64,000 nt of DNA from PVC group bacterium. Its GTDB lineage: Bacteria; Verrucomicrobiota; Kiritimatiellia; UBA8416. Positions 41,386 to 50,517 of this stretch are shown one piece after another. The stretch covers positions 62,001 through 126,000 of the forward strand of contig PXBF01000078.1 of the NCBI GenBank assembly GCA_003567005.1, given 5' to 3'. The notes below the pieces were generated by a model that saw only the letters and a list, made by a program, of their open reading frames with translations, was not told where the DNA came from and searched no databases. The first letter of the stretch is position 1, and every line of letters begins with the position of its first letter. A program made the translations under genes and the position numbers.

Positions 41386-42336
41386 ATGCATAAGGTAAGC
41401 GTAATTGATTCGCATACGGGCGGAGAGCCGACACGCACGATTATCAACGGAGGTCCCAATCTAGGGAGCGGTTCGCTGGCTGAGCGTCGTGTGGTTTTTG
41501 AGCAGGAGTTCGATTCATTCCGGTCGGCCGTTGTAAACGAGCCACGTGGTTCCGATGTAGTGGTTGGGGCGCTCCTGTGCGAACCCGTTGATCCGACTTG
41601 TGCGGCTGGTGTGATTTTTTTCAATAATGTCGGGTATCTCGGGATGTGCGGTCATGGCACCATGGGGCTACTGGTGACGCTGGCATACATGGGGCGCATA
41701 CAGCCGGGCGCACATAAGATCGAAACGCCAGTAGGAATTGTTACAGCAACTTTGCATCCCAATGGAGACGTATCGGTTGGTAATGTCCCGAGCTGGTGCG
41801 AAAAGCAAGCTCTGGGCATCCACGTGCCTGATATCGGCCTGGTCACCGGTGATTTGGCCTGGGGAGGCAATTGGTTCTTTCTGATTGAGGATCATGATAT
41901 GGACCTGAACTTGGTGCATGTCGATCGATTGACTGACTATGCTTGGCGTGTGCGACAGGCCGTGAATGCACAGGGTTATTCGGAGGTAGATCACATCGAA
42001 TTATTTGGTCCGCCGACAGCAGCGGGTGCACATGCCAGAAATTTTGTGCTGTGTCCGGGAAAGGCCTATGACCGCTCTCCTTGCGGGACGGGAACGAGTG
42101 CCAAGATTGCCTGTCTTGCTGCCAAAGGCAAGTTATCTCCAGGTGCGGAATGGATACAGGAAAGTATTATTGGTAGCACCTTTTCCGCGCAGTATACGTG
42201 GTTTGATCAAAGTCGCGGCAAGGTGTGTCCCGTCATTACGGGTAGTGCTTTCGTGAACGCGGAGAGTACGCAATTACTGGATGAACGCGATCCCTTTTGC
42301 TGGGGTATTGGTGTGCACAAGAACGAATGTGCTTAG
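41386..42336 (+). CDS. 4-hydroxyproline 2-epimerase / proline racemase family
   Basis: 316 residues, cytosolic and cofactor-free. Both catalytic cysteines are present: M-C-G-H-G-T-M-G (Cys88) and D-R-S-P-C-G-T-G-T-S-A (Cys233). Members lacking either are dehydratases, so epimerase or racemase activity is expected. Spacing and the flanking dehydrogenase operon favour trans-4-hydroxy-L-proline as substrate, giving cis-4-hydroxy-D-proline. It faces the five-gene operon at 42540-45917 and is separated from it by an inverted-end repeat. Upstream GGAGG-like sequence and an AGAGGAC just before the ATG serve as ribosome site. Confidence 0.9.
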   Translation: MHKVSVIDSHTGGEPTRTIINGGPNLGSGSLAERRVVFEQEFDSFRSAVVNEPRGSDVVVGALLCEPVDPTCAAGVIFFNNVGYLGMCGHGTMGLLVTLAYMGRIQPGAHKIETPVGIVTATLHPNGDVSVGNVPSWCEKQALGIHVPDIGLVTGDLAWGGNWFFLIEDHDMDLNLVHVDRLTDYAWRVRQAVNAQGYSEVDHIELFGPPTAAGAHARNFVLCPGKAYDRSPCGTGTSAKIACLAAKGKLSPGAEWIQESIIGSTFSAQYTWFDQSRGKVCPVITGSAFVNAESTQLLDERDPFCWGIGVHKNECA

Positions 42337-42384
42337 CGCTGACCTTGGGGGGGGCAAGTTGATGCGGAACTGTAACTTGGGCAA

Positions 42385-42502
42385 TTGAATATCCAATCAT
42401 CAAGTTTGCGAGATGAGAGCATGAGAAATCCAAAGGCTATCAATGCGCTATCTTCGCTCTCCTTGGACCTTGGACATTCCGTGTTGGTTATTGGCTATTG
42501 AA
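42385..42502. repeat. MITE-like repeat with inverted ends, copy 2
   Basis: Starts TTGAATATCCAAT and ends TTGGTTATTGGCTATTGAA. It shares GTTTGCGAGA, GCATGAGAAATCCAAAGGCTA and CGCTCTCCTTGG with 20983-21128. A CAAGTTGATGCGG...CTTGGG element (42354-42381) precedes it, as at 16083. It lies between convergent genes. Confidence 0.65.
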
Positions 42503-42539
42503 AAGTCTTTAGTCTGCGATCTAAACCTGAAGTTACAGG

Positions 42540-43691
42540 CTAAGCGCTGATTTCAGGATCAAAGCGGTTGATGGACAGCGGCTCGAGCGGTAGCAGCGGG
42601 GTTTGGTTGTTAATCAATTGCGAAATGAGCAGGCCGGTAATCGGAGCCATCGTGATGCCTACGCCTTCGTGGCCACTGGCAACATAAAAGCCTTTGACTT
42701 TGGTATCGCTAATAATGGGAATCATGTCCGGACTGTAGGGGCGCAAGCCGGCCCAGCTTCTGATCACTTGCATACCCTTCAAGCAGGGAAAAAACCGCAG
42801 GCACCTTCTGGCCATCTCGCTGATGACTTCGGGGTTGACGACTTTGTCGAAACCCGCGAATGCACGGCTGCTACCCAGCAGCACGTTTCCGCCTCTGGTT
42901 TGCTGGATATTGGCGGCGACAGCTGTCTTGTTGCCACTTTTGAGGGAATCGAGATATCCCGAGGCCATGATGATTTTACAGTTCATCACATCTTGCGGGA
43001 CTTGATCCAGAACCATGAGAATGCCTTTGCGGGGCATGACGGGAAGATGAAGGTTAGCCATATCGGCAATCATACCGCTCCACGCGCCAGCAGCATTGAC
43101 TACGTAATCAGTCTGGATGGTCCCGTTGTTGGTCTCTACCGCCTTAATGGTCTGGCTATTATCGATTTGTATGCCGATGACTTCCGTGTTGAGGCGAATT
43201 GTCGCGCCCCATTTCCTGGCACCTTCGACCAGTCCGATGGTGACAATGAGAGGGTTAAGCTGGGCATCTTCGGGAAAGGATGCACCACCTGTGATATGGG
43301 TAGAGAGGTTCGGTTCGCGACGTAAGACAGTCGCACGGTCGAGGACTTCGCAGTCGACACCGATTGCCTGCAGTTGTTCACAGGTTTGCGCGAGGGATAC
43401 GAGACTTTCAGGGGTTTCAGCGATGGACATACTGCCTGTCGGGCGGAATTCGAGATCGACATCCAGTTCATCTATGAGCTGCATGTACAGTTTTTTGCTT
43501 TCCCGTGCGAGTATAACGTTGACAGGTGGGAGTTCCCACAGAAAGAGGTGCCCTTGACTTGCTTTGGATGCTTCTGTGCAAAGGCCTCCTTTATCCATGA
43601 GGGTTACGGAAAGGCCGCTTTTGGCCAGATAGTACGCACAACTGGCCCCAATGATGCCGCCACCAATAATCACTGCATGTTTTTTAGCCAT
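42540..43691 (-). CDS. FAD-dependent D-amino acid (cis-4-hydroxy-D-proline) dehydrogenase subunit
   Basis: 383 residues of the DAO family, start at 43691 with GGAGG nine bases upstream; the frame extends to 43724. Begins A-V-I-I-G-G-G-I-I-G-A-S-C-A-Y-Y-L-A (FAD-binding Rossmann) with a D-K-G-G-L-C-T-E-A-S-K-A-S-Q-G-H motif. V-V-N-A-A-G-A-W-S and, near the C-terminus, W-A-G-L-R-P-Y-S-P-D and A-S-G-H-E-G-V-G-I-T follow. It probably oxidises the D-hydroxyproline made by the epimerase. Last gene of the operon; overlaps the BFD-like gene by 8 bases. Confidence 0.85.
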   Translation of the reverse strand: MAKKHAVIIGGGIIGASCAYYLAKSGLSVTLMDKGGLCTEASKASQGHLFLWELPPVNVILARESKKLYMQLIDELDVDLEFRPTGSMSIAETPESLVSLAQTCEQLQAIGVDCEVLDRATVLRREPNLSTHITGGASFPEDAQLNPLIVTIGLVEGARKWGATIRLNTEVIGIQIDNSQTIKAVETNNGTIQTDYVVNAAGAWSGMIADMANLHLPVMPRKGILMVLDQVPQDVMNCKIIMASGYLDSLKSGNKTAVAANIQQTRGGNVLLGSSRAFAGFDKVVNPEVISEMARRCLRFFPCLKGMQVIRSWAGLRPYSPDMIPIISDTKVKGFYVASGHEGVGITMAPITGLLISQLINNQTPLLPLEPLSINRFDPEISA

Positions 43692-44013
43692 TCGTATCAT
43701 CCTCCAGAGAAGCCAGAACCTCAAGTGCTATAGGGCGTACGGGTACGCGAGCCGTCATCGGGGGGATCTGGTGAAAATTCTGGCCTGTGTGTTGCGCGAG
43801 TAGGTGGCGGACGAGCCGGCTGCACGTTCTGCCCTGACATAGCCCCATACCGGCCCGCGTCCTTCGCTTGACCTCGTCGACGGTTCGGGCACCCTCGGAA
43901 ATGGCTTCGATAATCTGTGCCAGCGTAACTTCCTCGCAGCGGCAGATAATCATATCGGGATGTTCGATTTTGATCTCGGTTTTCCCTTCGTATGTCCGGG
44001 GGTGTTTATCCAT
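43684..44013 (-). CDS. BFD-like [2Fe-2S] protein
   Basis: 109 residues. I-I-C-R-C-E-E-V-T and G-M-G-L-C-Q-G-R-T-C give the C-x-C and C-x4-C pattern of the bacterioferritin-associated-ferredoxin (Fer2_BFD) fold. In related oxidoreductases this domain is often fused to the flavoprotein; here it is a separate gene. It overlaps its neighbours by 8 bases on each side. Likely an electron-transfer subunit of the hydroxyproline dehydrogenase complex. Confidence 0.88.
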   Translation of the reverse strand: MDKHPRTYEGKTEIKIEHPDMIICRCEEVTLAQIIEAISEGARTVDEVKRRTRAGMGLCQGRTCSRLVRHLLAQHTGQNFHQIPPMTARVPVRPIALEVLASLEDDTNG

Positions 44014-44515
44014 GGTGATTGCCCTTGATCTTTATCGTTCTGACTTCCATCGCGTATTCTTTGGGTACTGAAACAGTGATAACGGCAGTATGATCAAACT
44101 TCTTCGGATGCAGAACTTTGAGAACTTCTGCATCGCACACGATGTCCCCGCCACGGTTGAGACCATGCACGGTGTCGCCTTTTTGCGGGTAGGGAAGAAA
44201 CTCGTATGGGAATTGTACTGTGCCCTCGGTGTCGGAATAGGTCATGTCGACAACAAAGAGGCACTGCCCGGGGCAAGCGGCAATGCACAGACCACAACCG
44301 CCGCATTTGGACGGGTCCAGTTTCGGCAGATTGATGATGCTGTCGCCAATCTCGATTGCGCCTTCATGACATGCTGCTTCGCAAGGATCGCAAGGTATTT
44401 GCTGCGCGCACTCAATTACAACACATGGTCCCTCATGTAGTCTTTCCCGTGAGGGCATACCCGGTAACTGCGCGAGTTCCGTCTGGCTAAAATATCCATC
44501 TTTGATCAATGTCAT
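44006..44515 (-). CDS. 4Fe-4S ferredoxin-like subunit
   Basis: 169 residues. Cysteine clusters C-A-Q-Q-I-P-C-D-P-C-E-A-A-C and C-G-G-C-G-L-C-I-A-A-C-P would bind two [4Fe-4S] centres. The C-terminal 80 residues form a beta-rich tail (V-I-T-V-S-V-P-K-E). Its presence suggests electrons leave to ferredoxin, NAD or quinone through several centres rather than by oxidase chemistry. Start overlaps the stop of the flavoprotein gene by four bases. Confidence 0.88.
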   Translation of the reverse strand: MTLIKDGYFSQTELAQLPGMPSRERLHEGPCVVIECAQQIPCDPCEAACHEGAIEIGDSIINLPKLDPSKCGGCGLCIAACPGQCLFVVDMTYSDTEGTVQFPYEFLPYPQKGDTVHGLNRGGDIVCDAEVLKVLHPKKFDHTAVITVSVPKEYAMEVRTIKIKGNHHG

Positions 44516-45603
44516 GTTTCAAGACTCCTGCGTATAAGCGTTTCCTTTGCTTCGCGCCTGGTTATACCAAAAGGACCATCCCGTAGTTGTTCTGATCTAT
44601 CATTGACGGCTTGTTTTTTAACAGTCGCATCTGTCGTGGTAAGGTATCCAAGCGATTCCGCGATGGCGATACCAGCAAGGCGTCCTTCTTCGATCGCCGT
44701 AGAGGCTTCTTCGATGCCTGCTATGTCGCCAGCGACATACATACCGGGCAAAGAGGTTTGCATATTATCATCATGAACGGGTAAAAGCCCGCCGAGTGGT
44801 GCCACATCTGTAAATCGGCAGCCTGCCAGCCAGGCGAGCTCTGCGAGTGGGGACAACCCGCAAGCCATGCAGATAACATCCACGTCGAGGGTCCTTTCTG
44901 TGCCCTCGATGACGTTTCCATTATCATTGAGTTGCACGATGGTTGCCTGCTCCACCTTACCGTTTCCTACAGCCTCCTTGATGGTGTGGCGTATCAGAAT
45001 GGGGGTGCCTGCCCGCTTGATTTTGCTGGCGTGTACAGCATAGCCACCAATACGATCCATGGCTTCCACTAGCGCCACGACTTCAGCTCCGGCCTGCAGC
45101 AATTGATAGCTGACAATCAAGCCTACATTACCTGAACCGATCATAAGTACCCGCTTGCCAGGTAGGACGCGATGCACATTCACCATCGTCTGAATGGCAC
45201 CGGCACCCATCACACCAGGAAGCGTCCAACCGGGAAATGCCAGCACGTTTTCGGATGCACCTGTGGCCAGCAGGATTCTATCGGCTTTGCAGATGACATT
45301 CCGGCCATTTGTAACAACACCAACCTTGTTGCCCTCGAAAATTCCCCAGACTACGGTATCGAGCTTGATTTCGGCACCTGAAGCCGCCACCTGCCCTAAG
45401 AGATTCTTGCCGATATCTATTCCGCGTGCACCTGCCTGATGTGCGCGCGATCCGAAAAATTTATGAATCTGTTTAAAGAGCTGTCCACCAGCTTGCTGGT
45501 TTTCATCAAAGACAATGGTTTGGACACCGACAGATGCCGCTTCGATTGCTGCGCTTAATCCGGCGGGTCCCGCCCCGATAATGGCTAGTTCGACATGATT
45601 CAT
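44512..45603 (-). CDS. FAD/NAD(P)-dependent oxidoreductase subunit (HcnB/OoxA-like)
   Basis: 363 residues from the ATG at 45603, which overlaps the preceding stop by four bases; the open frame extends to 45723. Two dinucleotide folds: A-I-I-G-A-G-P-A-G-L-S-A-A and V-L-M-I-G-S-G-N-V-G-L. The C-terminal G-M-Y-V-A-G-D-I-A-G-I-E-E-A-S-T-A binds FAD. Members of this group pair with a small [2Fe-2S] protein and a DAO-type subunit in opine, nopaline, hydrogen-cyanide and D-hydroxyproline oxidoreductases. Confidence 0.87.
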   Translation of the reverse strand: MNHVELAIIGAGPAGLSAAIEAASVGVQTIVFDENQQAGGQLFKQIHKFFGSRAHQAGARGIDIGKNLLGQVAASGAEIKLDTVVWGIFEGNKVGVVTNGRNVICKADRILLATGASENVLAFPGWTLPGVMGAGAIQTMVNVHRVLPGKRVLMIGSGNVGLIVSYQLLQAGAEVVALVEAMDRIGGYAVHASKIKRAGTPILIRHTIKEAVGNGKVEQATIVQLNDNGNVIEGTERTLDVDVICMACGLSPLAELAWLAGCRFTDVAPLGGLLPVHDDNMQTSLPGMYVAGDIAGIEEASTAIEEGRLAGIAIAESLGYLTTTDATVKKQAVNDRSEQLRDGPFGITRREAKETLIRRSLET

Positions 45604-45917
45604 GGGTTTGCCTTTACTTGCCCGAGTCCGTGTTGTGTTTGAACGTTCATTCCATCCTGCACGGGGGTAATGCAGGTACGGACATTCGGGATGCCGTCGA
45701 CAGTCATCATGCATTCGGTACATTGCCCAATGGCGCAGAATACCCCTCTGGGGTCTTTCTTTTTGCGGGTATAGCGAAAGATTGTTTTTCCTGCTGCCAT
45801 CAGTGCAGCGGCGATCGGTTCGCCAGCGATGGCCTCGATAGGCTGTCCATCGCAGATGATCTTTACATATTGCTGCTTGTCCCGTTTGCCGAGTATCGGA
45901 TGTTGTGTGATTCTCAT
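45600..45917 (-). CDS. [2Fe-2S] plant-type ferredoxin subunit (HcnA-like)
   Basis: 105 residues. G-E-P-I-A-A-A-L-M-A-A-G precedes G-V-F-C-A-I-G-Q-C-T-E-C-M-M-T-V-D-G and V-R-T-C-I-T-P-V, the four-cysteine Fer2_4 pattern. First gene of the operon 45917 to 42540; every junction overlaps by 4 to 8 bases, so the five products are probably made in fixed proportion as one complex. Confidence 0.88.
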   Translation of the reverse strand: MRITQHPILGKRDKQQYVKIICDGQPIEAIAGEPIAAALMAAGKTIFRYTRKKKDPRGVFCAIGQCTECMMTVDGIPNVRTCITPVQDGMNVQTQHGLGQVKANP

Positions 45918-46325
45918 AGCATGTTCTTCTATCTGTTTTTTTTGCTGGTTCGTCTATTTATTTGAAACGGTTGCTTTGCCATGTCTCTATAGTCTGTCGC
46001 GGCTTTAAAAACTGCCCGTTCCCTTTAGATACGCAGAGATAAGGCGCCAAGAACCGATCTAGGCGTACCGATGGTGGCCAGATGTCCCAGCGTTTTGTCG
46101 GGCTGGCAGGTGAAGCCGGAAAAAAGAACCAGATTATGCAGTAATTTCGAATTCATGTATGTATTGTTGCAATTGACCGAGTAAGCGGCAAGCCAATGTT
46201 GACGGCATGAAGCTTAAGAGCTTGCTGCCGCAACCAGGACCGTTCGCGGTCGTGCATGAAAATGCTCATTTGGCATCAAAATCGCCCGTTCGGACCTTCC
46301 GTGCAACCTGCAGCTTACATGCCGA
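45918..46325. other. Intergenic stretch with one short unassigned frame
   Basis: Should hold the promoter of the dehydrogenase operon (minus strand; TATAGA near 45993 is a possible -10 but lacks a good -35). A 44-codon minus-strand frame runs from the ATG at about 46156 to TAA near 46022 (V-L-F-S-G-F-T-C-Q). I do not recognise it and there is no clear ribosome site, so I do not call it a gene. Confidence 0.4.
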
Positions 46326-46817
46326 TCACTTATTATTTCCTCTATGATAAATGCTATCGATCATAATGACAAAAGCGATCATCATGTCAGTGTCTTCATT
46401 ATCGTCAATCTCTATTTCATAGGTGTCTCCCCAGGCGAGCAGTCGTTTTTTCACCGCCAGAACCACCTTGTTGTCCTTCTCAATTGAAAAGACGTGCGTC
46501 CAGAAATTACCCTCCACGCTGTAAGATCCATATTTCGACTGGATATCAATAATATTCTTAAAAAACGCGAATTGTTTGTGCATTGTGGCAACGACGTTGC
46601 CGGTTGCATCGTACAACTCGTATGTCGGCATAAAATGAAAGAGACGGCGCTTCATGTTAAAAAGCAACCTATCATCAGAGCTGCGGTATATATGATATTG
46701 CCTGGGAAGTGAAACAAAGCTGGCTTGGGCGTGATAAACGACTTTCTGGTCCGCATCGAAAACTTTGAACGTATCCCGAAAAGAAAAGACATTTTGTTTC
46801 AAGTAAAACCTTTTCAT
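46326..46817 (-). CDS. LURP-one-related (YxjI-like) protein
   Basis: 163 residues from the ATG at 46817 with AAGGAG eight bases upstream (a GTG three codons earlier is in frame). The pattern M-K-R-F-Y-L-K-Q-N, F-K-V-F-D-A-D-Q-K-V-V-Y, Y-E-L-Y-D-A-T-G-N-V-V-A-T and D-T-Y-E-I-E-I marks the LURP-one/tubby-like beta barrel. Family members may bind membrane lipid, but the bacterial role is not established. The C-terminus is Asp/Glu-rich. Monocistronic as far as can be seen. Confidence 0.85.
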   Translation of the reverse strand: MKRFYLKQNVFSFRDTFKVFDADQKVVYHAQASFVSLPRQYHIYRSSDDRLLFNMKRRLFHFMPTYELYDATGNVVATMHKQFAFFKNIIDIQSKYGSYSVEGNFWTHVFSIEKDNKVVLAVKKRLLAWGDTYEIEIDDNEDTDMMIAFVIMIDSIYHRGNNK

Positions 46818-46964
46818 CTGTATCACTCCTTATCTTGCTTCATGATGTATCTTCGGTGTCAGCGCCGCCATCTAGCCTATCCATTGCTCGTTAATCATCG
46901 CCATCGACTGTTCAGAACTATAAGGCTTGCCCATATGAATGACCAATACTATTACCATCGCGTA

Positions 46965-47819
46965 TTACACGATCCCCAAACTACGTGCACCCTCTCTTGA
47001 GGAGATAGACTTTAACTGCTTATGAAAATCTTCCATGGCCGGAGCTGCTTGTTTTAAAACTTCACCGGCTTTAAGAAAGTCCAGCATGCGGATGTCGGTG
47101 AGGCGTGGCCGCAGGTATATTGTGGGTGGTTTCTCAGCCAATTTGATTTCCACGAATTGCGCGATCATGCGATCCAGCATACCGAGCGTAGCATCCATCA
47201 TATTGGGAATATCATTGCATGACTCATTGGGTGTGGGGATGACGTCGACAGCGATAGTGGATTTACATATCTCTGTTAATAAGTCATAGGGTAGGTTGTT
47301 GGTTACTCCCCCATCGACCAAAATGCGCCCCTCATGTTGGACCGGCATAAAAACACCGGGAATAGATACGCTGGCTTTAAGGGCTGGAAAAAGTGGGCCA
47401 CTCTCGAATATCACCGGCTGGCCGGAATGAAAATCAGTTGCTACGACTTTAAGCGGGATAGCCAATTCTTCGAATGTGTCTGCTTCAATCGATTCGATGA
47501 GATACTTCAGCAAACCATCAATTTTCACCAAGCCTTGGCCCTTAAAAGAGATGCCGACCGCACTGATCCATCTGAAAATGCCCCGGCGCTTGGGGTAGAG
47601 TGTTTTCCAATTGTCGTCCCGTTCAATGATATGTTGTTCCATGAAGGTGCGGATACGACTGCCGGACCACCCGGAAGCATAGAAGGCACCGATGATCGCC
47701 CCCATGCTTGTTCCCGCGATATGCGTCGGTTGAATCCCACATGCATCGATTGTTTCCAGCGCCGGAATATGCGCCAATCCCCTGACGCCTCCACCGCCCA
47801 ATGCTAGACCTATGCTCAT
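46965..47819 (-). CDS. Patatin-like phospholipase
   Basis: 284 residues from the ATG at 47819; the frame extends to 47846. G-L-A-L-G-G-G-G-V-R-G-L-A-H forms the oxyanion loop, I-A-G-T-S-M-G-A carries the nucleophile Ser38 in G-x-S-x-G, and I-L-V-D-G-G-V-T-N-N provides the Asp of the Ser-Asp dyad. No signal peptide, so probably a cytosolic RssA-like lipase or esterase acting on membrane lipids. Length fits the bacterial short form. Confidence 0.92.
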   Translation of the reverse strand: MSIGLALGGGGVRGLAHIPALETIDACGIQPTHIAGTSMGAIIGAFYASGWSGSRIRTFMEQHIIERDDNWKTLYPKRRGIFRWISAVGISFKGQGLVKIDGLLKYLIESIEADTFEELAIPLKVVATDFHSGQPVIFESGPLFPALKASVSIPGVFMPVQHEGRILVDGGVTNNLPYDLLTEICKSTIAVDVIPTPNESCNDIPNMMDATLGMLDRMIAQFVEIKLAEKPPTIYLRPRLTDIRMLDFLKAGEVLKQAAPAMEDFHKQLKSISSREGARSLGIV

Positions 47820-48049
47820 AAAAAATGCCTCACAAATGCCAGCCAATTATATTTCCTATAGCCCGGCCTTTGCTTTCTCAGCTGAGGCCGCAGCTGACGA
47901 CGTTGCAATACTTTCGTAACATCCATTTGTTTCAAGATTTACCGAAGGCACATTTTCTCGAGGTGCTTTCAGCAAGGCTGGGGATATTTCATAACCGAGT
48001 GTTATATGTGACTTTCAGAATGGCAATGCGAAAAATGAACGAAAAATGA

Positions 48050-49222
48050 ATGATGACTACCTATTACTCTTCTGCTACGCTTCCCAGCATGATGTCTATA
48101 TCTCCTTCGGACAAGCAAAAGAAGATCTTTCTGACGGCATTGACGTTGCTGTCGTTGATTTTTATTGTCGCCATCGTGTCATTGTTCGCTATCGCACTGG
48201 TTCGGTTCTTGCGTTACTTTTCCGCCGTGCTGATGCCCATTGCGGTAGCGGGGATCACTGCGTTGGTGATCCGTCCGTTCTACCTCTGGGTATGGAAGCA
48301 CTGTGGCCGCCGACCTTTTCTGGCCGTAGCTGTCGTCTACTTGGCGGTTCTGGTGCCGCTGAGTGCCTTTGCATGGTTTTTCGGTGGACTATTGGTGGGG
48401 CAGATTAAGGATTTGTTTTATCAAATGGCGGTATTGCTGCATGACGGTTGGTCTCAAGTCCATGAACGCTGGCCGGAATTGGTTGAGCTCGCACGCGCCC
48501 GAGAATGGGATGAAGGGGTAAAGACGTTTGTTGAAGATCGAATGGATTTCATCGCCAGTGGCCTTTGGTCGGCTTTGCAGGGGTCGCTGGAGGCTGGGCG
48601 TGGTTTATTGCGGTTCGTGGGCACAATGTTGAGTTGGGCCATCTTTCCGATATATTTGGGATTTTTCATGGCTGCCAAGCCGGTAGGCGTCGATCAATTG
48701 GAGCGCAGCTTGCCGTTTTTGAAACCCAAGTTACGCAAGGATATCGTCTATTTAGCCACCGAGTTCGTCAATATCCTGGTTTCGTTTTTCCGCGGTCAAT
48801 TGCTGGTGGCTTTTCTACAAGGTATACTCTATGCCATCGGCTTTGTGCTGATCGGTTTGGAGTACGGTTTTCTGCTAGGTTTACTACTAGGGTTTATGAA
48901 TATTATCCCATACCTGGGAAGTATCACTGGGTTGGGCATTACTGTTCCTCTAGGTCTATTTCAAGATGGCGGTAGCTGGATATTGGCGCTGGCAGTCGTT
49001 ATCGTTTTTACGACGGTGCAGGCGATTGAGAGCTATGTGTTAACACCCCGCATTATGGGTGACCGGACTGGCCTGCACCCCATTGCGATTATTGTTGCCA
49101 TCTTCTTTTGGGGTACTGCCTTTGGTGGTATTTGGGGGATGATCCTAGCCATACCGCTGACAGCATTTGGCGTGGTCTTTTGGCGTTTGTTGCGCGAGAA
49201 GTACATGACAGAAATCATGTAG
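48050..49222 (+). CDS. AI-2E family (PerM-like) permease
   Basis: 390 residues with about eight hydrophobic segments. Segment V-R-F-L-R-Y-F-S-A-V-L-M-P-I-A-V-A near the N-terminus, a large polar loop (about 130-190), and the family hallmark Y-L-G-S-I-T-G-L-G-I-T-V-P, then I-E-S-Y-V-L-T-P-R-I-M-G-D-R-T-G-L-H-P. The family includes quorum-signal exporters and sodium/proton antiporters; substrate cannot be told here. The start is uncertain: ATGs at 48089 and 48092 are alternatives, and none has a good ribosome site. Confidence 0.9.
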   Translation: MMTTYYSSATLPSMMSISPSDKQKKIFLTALTLLSLIFIVAIVSLFAIALVRFLRYFSAVLMPIAVAGITALVIRPFYLWVWKHCGRRPFLAVAVVYLAVLVPLSAFAWFFGGLLVGQIKDLFYQMAVLLHDGWSQVHERWPELVELARAREWDEGVKTFVEDRMDFIASGLWSALQGSLEAGRGLLRFVGTMLSWAIFPIYLGFFMAAKPVGVDQLERSLPFLKPKLRKDIVYLATEFVNILVSFFRGQLLVAFLQGILYAIGFVLIGLEYGFLLGLLLGFMNIIPYLGSITGLGITVPLGLFQDGGSWILALAVVIVFTTVQAIESYVLTPRIMGDRTGLHPIAIIVAIFFWGTAFGGIWGMILAIPLTAFGVVFWRLLREKYMTEIM

Positions 49223-49304
49223 GCAGGAAGTGGGCACTGAGTCCTCCCGTATCGCGCAAAGTTACCTTCAGGGTATAATCGCGTTTAACCTTAACCAGTA
49301 CGAA

Positions 49305-49345
49305 GAGCCGTATGCGATCGTCTTTCTCTTCATGCACGTAGGGCT
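49305..49345 (+). other. Possible decayed group II intron domain V
   Basis: GAGCCGTATGCG and, 19 bases later, GCACGTAGGGCT resemble the two strands of domain V (consensus GAGCCGUAUGCG ... CGCACGUACGGUUC), including the AGC triad. The tip is too long and no intron-encoded protein is near, so at best this is a relic. Nothing else is recognisable in the 49223-49572 gap. Confidence 0.25.
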
Positions 49346-49572
49346 GGAAGCGGATGCAAACCAAGTTGAATCGTTAGATGTGCGGTTTGTCTTATTACGA
49401 AGAAGAAAAGATTTCCGCTGTTAATATGGACGAATGACGTGATGCGACTGCGTGTCCGTAACGCTGTTTGTTATTTGCATTTTGTTTTATGAAATGCTTA
49501 CATTCGACCTTTACTATATAGTTTTCTCGACCAGATAGTACGGTATCAGAAATCACAAAAGTAGGGGCAAGT

Positions 49573-50517
49573 ATGCATGTTGATGATATAATAAAAACAA
49601 CCATCATTCTGGGTGCGGCAATAGTAGTTCTCGGGGGTGCTACAGCCCCGGTATCCGCTGCACTTCTAGTTGAAGAACAGTTCAATTACGAAGGCGTAGA
49701 TCAGAGTCTTAATGGTCAGAGTGGTGGTAAAGGTTTCGACGGTGACTGGATCGTGACTGGTTGGGGCCAGGGATTCCAAACCGGACGGACAGAATTTGGC
49801 TGGGGAACAGGAACAACCCAGAATGCCGAAGGAGGACTGGATTTCCCCGATCTTATAACGGTTGGTAGTGCCCTGACACGTTTTGGAAGTTTTGGTCAGC
49901 AGAATGCCAGACGGACACTATCTGAATCCGCGCGGGCACAGCTTACCGCCGACAATTCAACGATATGGTTCAGTATTCTGCTGGGAGCAGAAATCTGGCA
50001 TCGTAATGCGAGCTTTATTTTCGGAACGGAAGATTTTGACGCGGATGGTGCCGCTACAGGGGGCAGACTCAATTCGTCAGGCCAGGCCTTCGGGGTCACG
50101 TTAAGAACCGAGCATGATGAAAATCCGGAATCGTGGTCAAGCGGAACCGGCAGCCCCAACGCCATCGCATTTGTTGATTCGATAGGGGCGATCGTAGATG
50201 AGAGCGAGTTCATTCCGCCCATTCAAGATGGCGGCACCCATCATGACACTATGCTGGTTGTCGGCAAAATAAACTGGAATCCGCTCGGGACAGAGGATGA
50301 ATTGTTCATTTTCAATGTGACCGATCCCCGCATGTCAGAACCCGATGAAGCAGATGCGATCGCTTACCTGAGCGCGGATTTCGACCAAGCCGATTTCAAT
50401 ATCATTGCACTCCACGATTCCGGCGCTACTATTATCGATGAAATTCGCATGGGAACCAGCTTCGACAGTGTAACGATCACGGAGCCCTTACCGACATTCA
50501 TGATGTACCTTGAATGA
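49573..50517 (+). CDS. Secreted LamG-like beta-sandwich protein
   Basis: 314 residues. A signal peptide (about 1-30, V-S-A-A) is followed by L-L-V-E-E-Q-F-N-Y-E-G-V and S-L-N-G-Q-S-G-G-K-G-F-D-G-D-W, the usual opening of PVC LamG/PEP-CTERM-type proteins. The end D-E-I-R-M-G-T-S-F-D-S-V is also typical, but no PEP-CTERM membrane anchor follows. Paralogous over its full length to the interrupted gene at 57850-58827. Function unknown; concanavalin-like folds often bind carbohydrate. Confidence 0.75.
   Translation: MHVDDIIKTTIILGAAIVVLGGATAPVSAALLVEEQFNYEGVDQSLNGQSGGKGFDGDWIVTGWGQGFQTGRTEFGWGTGTTQNAEGGLDFPDLITVGSALTRFGSFGQQNARRTLSESARAQLTADNSTIWFSILLGAEIWHRNASFIFGTEDFDADGAATGGRLNSSGQAFGVTLRTEHDENPESWSSGTGSPNAIAFVDSIGAIVDESEFIPPIQDGGTHHDTMLVVGKINWNPLGTEDELFIFNVTDPRMSEPDEADAIAYLSADFDQADFNIIALHDSGATIIDEIRMGTSFDSVTITEPLPTFMMYLE

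Noticed and set aside
49230..49424. 64-codon frame after the AI-2E permease
   Set aside because: No ribosome site and no known motif; it overlaps the possible intron relic.
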